Part shown: one piece after another, positions 1-5,467 of the stretch
How the letters are laid out: every line of letters starts with the position of its first letter
How positions within the stretch are numbered: position 1 is the stretch's first letter
Origin: Paludibacteraceae bacterium
Lineage (GTDB): Bacteria > Bacteroidota > Bacteroidia > Bacteroidales > Paludibacteraceae
Direction: 5' to 3'
Assembly (NCBI GenBank): GCA_017965125.1
Contig: JAGCQO010000165.1
Span: 1-7,783 of the forward strand
Length of the DNA stretch: 7,783 bases
Translations under genes and position numbers: made by a program
Notes under the pieces: model-generated
Databases searched by the model: none
What the model saw: only the letters and a program-made list of their open reading frames with translations
What the model was told of the DNA's origin: nothing

Positions 1-1398
1 GGACTCGTCTCGCTGCTGCTGAAAAGAGACACGGCGGCTGTAGCCATGTATGAGAAAGCCGCAGAGCTCGGCTCGAAAAACACATCGACCTACATAAACC
101 TGGGCTTGCTGAACTACCGTATGAAAAAGTACGAGAAAGCACTGAACAACTACAGCAAAGCCATAGAATTGGACCCGAACGACAAGCAGGCACGATTCAA
201 CAGAGCGATACTGAGGTCTGAAGTCGGCGACCTGAACAACGCCCTGTCCGACCTCGACATAATCGTAAGCAACGCCCCGGACATGGACGAGGCTGTGTAT
301 CAAAGAGCCGTCGTGGCGCTGGAGATAGGCGAATACAACAAGGCTAAGCAAGACTTCGAGACGCTGCTCAGAAAATATCCCGACTTCCTGCCGGCATTCT
401 ACGGACATGCGCAAGCGTGCGAAGCCGTCGGACAGAAAAGGCAAGCCAGCATAGACCGCTACAGAGCCGCAATGCTCGAGAATGACGCCATGAACGGAAG
501 GAGGAGGAAGCGGAAAATCGTAGCCACAGCCAACATCGCCACATCCAAATCGGTAATCGCCGAAGCGACAAAGAAGTTCGAAACCGAAAGCACCGACTAC
601 TACAACGACAAGACCAGAGGCAAGATACAAGACGAGAACGCGTCCGTGAACCTCAAGAAATACTACGTGCTTAGCCCGTACGCCTCGAACGAACTCGTCA
701 GAAAAGACAGCCGAAGGTTCATCCCGATGGTCGAGAAATTCAACCAGAGAAGCGGCATGAAGCTGACAATGACCAACCACGACGTGCCTCTCTCCGAACT
801 GCTCAGCAAGGTCCATTTCGACGACATCGAACGAATAGACAAGGAACTGCGCGGCAACGTGACGAAGGAAAAGAGAGCCACGCTGCTCACTGCCAAAGCC
901 ATAAACTACATCATCCTACAAAACCCGGACTCTGCGATAGCCGAGCTTGACAACGCGCTGAAAGTCACGGGCAAAGGCGACGAGACCGAGACGATAATCA
1001 AGTTCGCATACGGCACGGCGGTCAACAAGCGCATGGAAATCGGCATAAGCAAAGGCGAAAGCCCCGACGGCAAGGGCATTGAGCTCATAAAGCGATGCTG
1101 GACGGAGTGTGAAAGCGACGGCGAGCTCGGCCTGTACGCGAGCTTCAACCTCGGCAATCTGAGCTACAACACAGGCGAATACAAGGACGCCATCGGCTAT
1201 TACGACAAGATAACGCAAAAGGACAGCAACTTCGCCGACGCGCATTTCAACAAGGCTTTGGCGAAAATGAAAGACGGCGGCTACGACTTGGAGTCAATCA
1301 AGAACGACCTCTCGGCAGCCGGACAACTCGGCATATACCAAGCCTACTCCATTCTGAAAAAACTGCAAAACGCAGAAAGAAACAGCCGAAAGGACTAA
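1..1398 (+). CDS. TPR-repeat protein, 5' end outside the window
   Basis: The frame is open from base 1 with no stop, and the codons before the first ATG (base 46) already read as a TPR-like helix ending in AAVAMYEKAAELG. The true start therefore lies upstream and the ATG at 46 is internal. Counting from that ATG, four TPR units fill about residues 8-144 (typical A..NLG..Y....Y.KA...YSKAIELDP spacing). A basic cluster GRRRKRK lies at 151-157, followed by a region of about 110 residues with no repeat I recognise. More TPR-like helices follow at about 277-308 and 361-440. The ending, a YD...I..DL..AG.LG.YQAY.ILK pattern, is common in Bacteroidales TPR proteins. TPRs build superhelical surfaces for protein-protein contact; the partner is unknown. 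Any signal peptide would be in the missing part. Arginine codons are mostly AGA/AGG. Family assignment is firm, function unknown. Confidence 0.9.
   Translation, partial: GLVSLLLKRDTAAVAMYEKAAELGSKNTSTYINLGLLNYRMKKYEKALNNYSKAIELDPNDKQARFNRAILRSEVGDLNNALSDLDIIVSNAPDMDEAVYQRAVVALEIGEYNKAKQDFETLLRKYPDFLPAFYGHAQACEAVGQKRQASIDRYRAAMLENDAMNGRRRKRKIVATANIATSKSVIAEATKKFETESTDYYNDKTRGKIQDENASVNLKKYYVLSPYASNELVRKDSRRFIPMVEKFNQRSGMKLTMTNHDVPLSELLSKVHFDDIERIDKELRGNVTKEKRATLLTAKAINYIILQNPDSAIAELDNALKVTGKGDETETIIKFAYGTAVNKRMEIGISKGESPDGKGIELIKRCWTECESDGELGLYASFNLGNLSYNTGEYKDAIGYYDKITQKDSNFADAHFNKALAKMKDGGYDLESIKNDLSAAGQLGIYQAYSILKKLQNAERNSRKD
1357..1375 (-). terminator. weak intrinsic-terminator candidate for the minus-strand operon
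   Basis: Read on the minus strand, this stretch is CTGC, loop GTTTT, GCAG, followed directly by six T. It begins about 20 bases after the TAG stop of the HELTH-motif gene, inside the 3' coding end of the convergent TPR gene. The position and T-run suit a rho-independent terminator. The stem is only 4 base pairs (5 with a G-T wobble), so it may be chance sequence constrained by the codons for KKLQNAE. Confidence 0.25.
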
Positions 1399-1976
1399 GC
1401 CACATCGTTGAGCAGGAAGAGCAAGAAGGAGTCGGAGTAAGCCGACAGGCTGAAGCGCGCAAGCACGTTGGCAGAGCGCAATGCAGCGAGGTCGTCGGAC
1501 GTGAACACGCCTTCCGGATTGGCCATAATCTCGAAACGGAGCTGCATCACTCTGGAATAAATCTCCCAAGGGTTGTCCCAATAAAGGCTGAACTTGCGCC
1601 CCGTGAGTCGCCGCCACTCCTTGCCACGCATAAAGCGCACTGCGACAGCCATTTCCTGCTTCTTGAGCCATCCGAGAGCATGCGTCAGCTCATGCACACG
1701 CAAATGCTGGTTCTTGACCGAGACATTGACACGGTATTTCACATAGTTGACCAACGGATAATAAGCCCCGACTGCGCCACGACCGCCGTAGAGCGACATG
1801 ACAAAGCGCTGCGCCCAGTTCGCCACACGGAACGGCGACTGCATGACATAAGAAAACTCAGTCACACGATCGAGATGGCGCAACTGAGTTTTTATGACAT
1901 TCGGCTTCAACAACCCAGTACGGGAGGAAAGCCACCACCCGATCCAAGCCTTTGCTTCTACTGGCGGGTCGAACAT
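1395..1976 (-). CDS. small HExxH-motif protein, putative zinc metallopeptidase
   Basis: A 193-residue protein with HELTH at residues 95-99, the HExxH motif in which two histidines bind zinc and the glutamate is catalytic. A conserved-looking segment NPWEIYSRVMQLR follows at 135-147; its E138, 39 residues after the second histidine, could be the third zinc ligand as in gluzincin peptidases. The first 75 residues are rich in Trp and aromatics, and a hydrophobic stretch FLLFLL sits near the C terminus. There is no clear signal peptide, so it is probably cytoplasmic. It starts at an ATG 15 bases after the nitroreductase stop, so the two are probably cotranscribed. Its TAG stop overlaps the stop of the convergent TPR gene by 4 bases. 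Of 17 arginines, 14 use CGT or CGC and only one uses AGA, unlike the + strand genes. The motif is clear; peptidase activity and substrate are inference, and I do not recognise a named family. Confidence 0.75.
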   Translation of the reverse strand: MFDPPVEAKAWIGWWLSSRTGLLKPNVIKTQLRHLDRVTEFSYVMQSPFRVANWAQRFVMSLYGGRGAVGAYYPLVNYVKYRVNVSVKNQHLRVHELTHALGWLKKQEMAVAVRFMRGKEWRRLTGRKFSLYWDNPWEIYSRVMQLRFEIMANPEGVFTSDDLAALRSANVLARFSLSAYSDSFLLFLLNDVA

Positions 1977-1991
1977 GCTTTTATGCTTTGA

Positions 1992-2738
1992 TTAATGGAG
2001 GAAACCTTGCTGTTTGAGCATCTCCAAGAAAGTGACCGAGAATGCCTCAGCGTCCTTCTTCGTGTAACGGATGTCGGTAAACACCTGAGCAAGAGTCTCT
2101 TTGTTGTTTTCCTTAACGAACTGCTTCGATGACTCAAGGGCCTCTTTTGCGGCATAAATGCGCTCAATTTCCTTTTCGTCGTAATCCTCGTAAACCTCGT
2201 GATGACACACGCCGTTGATAGGCAGGCGGTCCTCCTGGCGCTCCGGTGTCTCGGCAGGATAGCCGACTGTGATTGTAGTCACAGGGAACACCATCTTAGG
2301 CAGTTTCAGCACATCGATTATCTGCGGAGCGTTGTAGGTCGTAGTGCCGAGGAAGCAGATGCCAAGGCCTTCGCTCTCAGCCGCCACAGCGAAGTTCTGC
2401 GCAGCCAGCACTGTGTCGATTACAGCCGACGAGAATGACAACACATTGTCAAAACCCGGCTTTGCGTTGCGGATAGCGCACCACTTGTTGAAGCGGTTGA
2501 AATCGGCGCAGAATGTCAGCACCACAGGCGCCTGTGTAACCATCGGCTGGTTGAAATGAGCTGGGGCAAGCTGCTTTTTGATGTCGTTGTCGCGAGTGAC
2601 GACGATGCTGTAGGTCTGCATATTGCCAGTGTTTGACGCACGGCAAGCCGCAGTGAGGCAGCGGTTAAGAATTTGATCGCTAAGATCCTTGTCTGTATAT
2701 TTTCTTATTGTCTTGTGTTTGATGAGTAAGTTTAGCAT
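1992..2738 (-). CDS. NfsA/FRP-type nitroreductase (FMN-dependent NAD(P)H oxidoreductase)
   Basis: A 248-residue protein matching the nitroreductase fold of the NfsA/flavin reductase P subgroup: soluble cytoplasmic FMN homodimers that use NAD(P)H to reduce nitroaromatics, quinones or flavins. Visible family marks are RKYT at 12-15 near the N terminus (FMN phosphate contact), ASNTGNMQ at 34-41 (the SS..NQ-like flavin segment), GLGICFLGTTTYN at 124-136 followed by LKLPKMVFP at 144-152, then GYP at 159-161 and RLP at 171-173. Length is normal for the subgroup (about 240-250). The C-terminal 60 residues are charged and helical, as in NfsA. It is the first gene of a two-gene operon, with a promoter just upstream. 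Codons favour CGC (7 of 10 Arg) and ATC (10 of 15 Ile), suggesting good expression or different mutational pressure from the + strand genes. The physiological substrate cannot be read from sequence. Confidence 0.93.
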   Translation of the reverse strand: MLNLLIKHKTIRKYTDKDLSDQILNRCLTAACRASNTGNMQTYSIVVTRDNDIKKQLAPAHFNQPMVTQAPVVLTFCADFNRFNKWCAIRNAKPGFDNVLSFSSAVIDTVLAAQNFAVAAESEGLGICFLGTTTYNAPQIIDVLKLPKMVFPVTTITVGYPAETPERQEDRLPINGVCHHEVYEDYDEKEIERIYAAKEALESSKQFVKENNKETLAQVFTDIRYTKKDAEAFSVTFLEMLKQQGFLH

Positions 2739-2757
2739 TGCTTTTATGAGTTAGATT

Positions 2758-2770
2758 GTTTTCACAAAAC
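2758..2770. repeat. short inverted repeat over the nitroreductase promoter
   Basis: GTTTT-CAC-AAAAC, perfect 5-base arms with a 3-base centre. One arm overlaps the minus-strand -7 box at 2765-2772. It could be an operator for a dimeric regulator, but an AT-rich palindrome this short is also expected by chance. Confidence 0.25.
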
Positions 2771-2772
2771 TA
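2765..2772 (-). promoter_or_regulatory. -7 box of the nitroreductase operon promoter
   Basis: On the minus strand this reads TAGTTTTG, an exact match to the Bacteroidetes -7 consensus TAnnTTTG. It lies 26 bases upstream of the nitroreductase ATG, giving a leader of roughly 20 bases. No good TTTG-like -33 element is visible at the expected distance, so the call rests on the -7 box and position. Confidence 0.5.
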
Positions 2773-2791
2773 CCTATTTTTTTTCGAGTAT

Positions 2792-2822
2792 TGTCACTTC
2801 TTATTCATATTTTTGTGTGACA
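2792..2822. repeat. inverted repeat flanking the AsmA-gene -7 box, possible operator
   Basis: TGTCAC (2792-2797) and GTGACA (2817-2822) are perfect 6-base inverted arms 19 bases apart, bracketing the -7 box at 2808-2815. The left arm extended by one base is TTGTCAC, the exact complement of the GTGACAA found at the next promoter (5459-5465). This suggests a shared regulator site, but no regulator gene is visible in the window. Confidence 0.3.
2808..2815 (+). promoter_or_regulatory. -7 box of the AsmA-like gene promoter
   Basis: TATTTTTG matches TAnnTTTG exactly and ends 22 bases before the ATG at 2838. A TTG at 2791-2793 is only 14 bases upstream, shorter than the usual 19-20, so the -33 element is poor. 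A run of eight T at 2777-2784 could act as an AT-rich upstream element. This promoter points away from the nitroreductase promoter, with the two -7 boxes 35 bases apart. Confidence 0.5.
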
Positions 2823-2837
2823 TACAAATTTCGTGTA

Positions 2838-5417
2838 ATGAAGCTTTCAAGAAAAAAGATTGCAATCGTCACAGGCTCTGTTATAGCCGTTTTGCTGATA
2901 TTGGCAACGACGACTCCATACTTATTCAAAGACAAGATAATCAACGCCATAATAAGCGAGGCCGGCAAGAACATAAACGCCCACGTTAAATTCGAGGACG
3001 TGTCGTTCAGCCTCATCCGGAACTTCCCTAACCTGAGGGTGTCGCTCGACGACGTGACCATCATCGGCAAAGGCGAATTCAAGGGCGACACGCTTGCTAA
3101 CATCAAGCACCTGAACGGAGTCATAGCCCTGAACTCCCTCTGGGGCGACGACGGCTACAAGATAAAGAAAATCATCGTCAACGAACCAGTCGTACACCTC
3201 ATCGTAAACGAGGACGGGAAAAGGAACTGGGACATAATAAAGCAAGACGAGAAAGAAAATAGCGGCGAGAAGAAGCCTTTCAAACTGTCGCTCAAGGAAT
3301 TGAGAATAAAGGACGGAAGCATAACATACGACGACCACAAAAACGGAGTCTTCGTCTCTGTGGGCAACATTAACCACAAAACCTCCGGCGACTTCTCCGG
3401 CGACATGAACAACTTCGAGACCGAGAACGAAATCGAGGACGCATACCTGAAAGTGGGGAAAATCGTCTGGCTGAACAACTACAAAGTGAAGCTGGACGCG
3501 AAGTTCAAGGCCGACGCTCAAAACAGCCGATACGAGATAAGCGACAACACGCTGGACATAAACGAGCTGAAACTGTCGCTGAACGGATGGTTCAAAATCA
3601 CCGACAAAAGCCTCTACGACATGGACTTGAGCGCAAACGCCAAGGAGTGTCATTTCAAGGACATTCTGTCGTTAATCCCTGCCATTTACGCCAAGAAATT
3701 CGAGGACATAGAAACGAAGGGAATCGTGACTGTCAGCGGATTTGCGAAAGGCACGCTCGACACGAGAAACGCCAAGACGCTGTGGCCTTCGTTCAACTTC
3801 GACATCGACGTGAAGAACGGCTCGTTCAAATACCCCGACCTGCCGAAATCCGTTGACCGCATAAACCTGAAATGCAGCATAAGCAACAAGGGCGGAAGCT
3901 TGGACAACACTGTGGTGGACATCTCGAAATTCTCGCTTGTGATGGCCGACGCGCCGTTCGGCGGCAGACTGAGAATAACACACCCTGCCACAGACCCGAA
4001 CATAAACCTTTACGCAAAAGGAAGAATAAACCTCTCGCGCATAAAGGAGTTCTATCCGCTCGAGAACGACCAGAAACTGGAAGGAACTGCCGACATAGAC
4101 CTGACGATAGACGGAAGCCTGTCGTACTACCAGAAGAAGATGTACGACAGATTCAAGTTCAGCGGCAACATGACCATGTCGAACATGAAGTTCAAGACGC
4201 CATCGCTGTCGCATCCACTGCAGATAATCACGGCGAAGATGAATTTCACATCCAGATTCATCGACGTGCCTGTAATGAAAATACGCATCGGAGGCTCCGA
4301 CCTTCAGGCGAACGGACATTTGGACAACGTGATTTCCTACATTTTCAGGAACGACACCCTCAAAGGCAGCCTGAACACGACATCATCGCTCATGAACATC
4401 TCGGACCTGCTGACAACCGCCAACAACACGCAAGCGCCAAGCAACGGCAAGGCTAAAAGCAAAAAGACGAGCAACGTAATCGTACTGCCGCATGACATGA
4501 ACCTGACACTGTCTTCGACGTTCAACCACATAACATTCGACAAAATCGACATAACCAACGCCAGAGGCCAGTTCACTCTCAACAACAGCAAGCTGAAGAT
4601 GAAAGGCATATCGCTGAACGCAATGGGAGGAACGATGACGCTGAACGGCGAATACACATCGGATGCCGACGCGACGCCAAGACTCAAGGGCGACGTGAAC
4701 ATAAACAACGTGCTTTACTCCGAGGTTTTCAGGCAGATAACGTCGGCCAGAAAGCTCGTGCCAATCTTCGGCAAGACCAAAGGACGATTCCACGGCAACG
4801 CCACTTTCGACACTCCGCTCGAGAACGACATGAAGCCGAACCTCATGCAGCTCAGAGCCAAAGGTACAATCTCGTCGAACGACATAACCATAAGCGGCGT
4901 GGAGGCACTGCACCGACTGAGCAAAGCGCTGAAGAGAGACGAGTTCTATGACCCTGAGATTTCACACGTGAGCATACCGTTCGAAGTGAAGGACGGCAAA
5001 GTGCTGACGTCGAACTTCAGCTTCTACATAGCCGACACGAAATTCAACGTCGAGAACGGCTACACAAGCATAAACGAAAACATAGACTACACACTGCACG
5101 TGGACATCCCGACCTCCGAGACCACAATCCTGAAGATAAGCAAAGCCGGAGTGAGAATCACCGGAACCATAAGCGACCCGAAGGTGAAAGTGCAGACCAA
5201 GGAAATGTTCAAGGAGGCCGGCAAGACCATCAAGAACAACATAAGCACAACAGTGAAGACCGCCACGAACGACATAAAAGAGGAATGGAAGGAAGAAAGG
5301 AGCAACATAAAAGAAGACTGGAAGGAATCGAGAGAGAGCATGAAAGAAGATATGAAAGAAGCTGGAAGCGAGATTAAAAACGCTTTCAAATCGTTATTCA
5401 AAAAGAACCAAGATTAG
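2838..5417 (+). CDS. AsmA-family envelope protein with an 11-residue-repeat tail
   Basis: I start this at ATG 2838 (859 residues, MKLSRKK) rather than the in-frame GTG at 2817, because the GTG sits immediately after the -7 box and would probably precede or coincide with the transcription start. Residues 8-29 form one N-terminal membrane anchor after a basic stretch. The rest is beta-rich and periplasmic: an AsmA-like N-terminal part (VKFEDVSFSLIRNFPNLRVSLDDV pattern, about 46-70), repeated D.NGSF/ND...L.G..NI strands, and an AsmA-like C-terminal part at about 660-780. AsmA-family proteins (AsmA, TamB, YhdP, YdbH) form long hydrophobic grooves that carry phospholipid between the membranes, so envelope lipid transport or homeostasis is the likely role. 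A polar linker at about 535-550 (NGKAKSKK) interrupts the fold. Residues 791-856 are six 11-residue amphipathic repeats, not a usual AsmA feature as far as I know. It has its own promoter and no close operon partner. Confidence 0.88.
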   Translation: MKLSRKKIAIVTGSVIAVLLILATTTPYLFKDKIINAIISEAGKNINAHVKFEDVSFSLIRNFPNLRVSLDDVTIIGKGEFKGDTLANIKHLNGVIALNSLWGDDGYKIKKIIVNEPVVHLIVNEDGKRNWDIIKQDEKENSGEKKPFKLSLKELRIKDGSITYDDHKNGVFVSVGNINHKTSGDFSGDMNNFETENEIEDAYLKVGKIVWLNNYKVKLDAKFKADAQNSRYEISDNTLDINELKLSLNGWFKITDKSLYDMDLSANAKECHFKDILSLIPAIYAKKFEDIETKGIVTVSGFAKGTLDTRNAKTLWPSFNFDIDVKNGSFKYPDLPKSVDRINLKCSISNKGGSLDNTVVDISKFSLVMADAPFGGRLRITHPATDPNINLYAKGRINLSRIKEFYPLENDQKLEGTADIDLTIDGSLSYYQKKMYDRFKFSGNMTMSNMKFKTPSLSHPLQIITAKMNFTSRFIDVPVMKIRIGGSDLQANGHLDNVISYIFRNDTLKGSLNTTSSLMNISDLLTTANNTQAPSNGKAKSKKTSNVIVLPHDMNLTLSSTFNHITFDKIDITNARGQFTLNNSKLKMKGISLNAMGGTMTLNGEYTSDADATPRLKGDVNINNVLYSEVFRQITSARKLVPIFGKTKGRFHGNATFDTPLENDMKPNLMQLRAKGTISSNDITISGVEALHRLSKALKRDEFYDPEISHVSIPFEVKDGKVLTSNFSFYIADTKFNVENGYTSINENIDYTLHVDIPTSETTILKISKAGVRITGTISDPKVKVQTKEMFKEAGKTIKNNISTTVKTATNDIKEEWKEERSNIKEDWKESRESMKEDMKEAGSEIKNAFKSLFKKNQD
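5208..5405 (+). repeat. six tandem 33-base units encoding undecad amphipathic repeats
   Basis: In the tail of the AsmA-like protein, residues 791-856 divide without gaps into six 11-residue units. Position 1 is always hydrophobic (F, I, I, I, M, I), position 2 is Lys in five of six, position 5 is G, V, W, W, M, F, and position 6 is Lys in all six. Units 3 to 5 are the most alike (for example IKEEWKEERSN). Only three residues, NQD, follow the last unit. An 11-residue period gives a long helix with a straight hydrophobic stripe, as in apolipoprotein- or synuclein-like lipid-binding helices. Confidence 0.8.
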
Positions 5418-5422
5418 CGCAG

Positions 5423-5467
5423 AATTGTCCGAAACGCAAGGGAATATTTAGTATCTTTGTGACAATT
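5423..5467. repeat. inverted repeat flanking the TPR/PD40-gene promoter
   Basis: AATTGTC (5423-5429) and GACAATT (5461-5467) are perfect 7-base inverted arms 31 bases apart, bracketing the -7 box. The right side reads GTGACAA (5459-5465), the complement of TTGTCAC at the AsmA promoter. The left arm also contains the only TTG that might serve as a -33 element, so part of the match may reflect promoter sequence. Confidence 0.3.
5452..5459 (+). promoter_or_regulatory. -7 box upstream of the TPR/PD40 gene
   Basis: TATCTTTG is an exact match to TAnnTTTG, with the TATCTTTGTG form often seen in Bacteroidetes promoters. A possible -33 TTG lies at 5425-5427, 24 bases upstream, rather far. The box overlaps the first base of the in-frame GTG at 5459, which argues against that GTG as start. 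It would drive the TPR/PD40 gene and manA. Confidence 0.55.

Noticed and set aside
1680..1991. 103-codon + strand open frame opposite the HELTH-motif gene
   Set aside because: The minus-strand frame carries the HExxH motif and operon context; the + strand product has no recognisable features.
2817..2837. GTG at 2817 as start of the AsmA-like protein
   Set aside because: It begins one base after the -7 box, too close to be in the transcript, and adds MTYKFRV before a canonical MKLSRKK anchor start.
2922..3653. 243-codon open frame on the minus strand inside the AsmA-like gene
   Set aside because: Antisense shadow: the sense codons are rich in GAC, AAC, AAG and ATA, whose complements lack stops. 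The product is a Val/Phe/Tyr-rich string with no recognisable domain or promoter.
3672..4319. 215-codon minus-strand open frame
   Set aside because: Antisense to well-supported AsmA-family coding sequence, with skewed Val/Arg/His composition and no family resemblance.
3872..4456. 194-codon + strand open frame in another frame of the AsmA-like gene
   Set aside because: Gln/Arg/His-rich composition typical of an out-of-frame translation; fully inside a gene with clear family features.
5415..5458. Terminator after the AsmA-like gene
   Set aside because: No stem followed by a T-run is visible in the gap, so read-through into the TPR/PD40 gene cannot be excluded.
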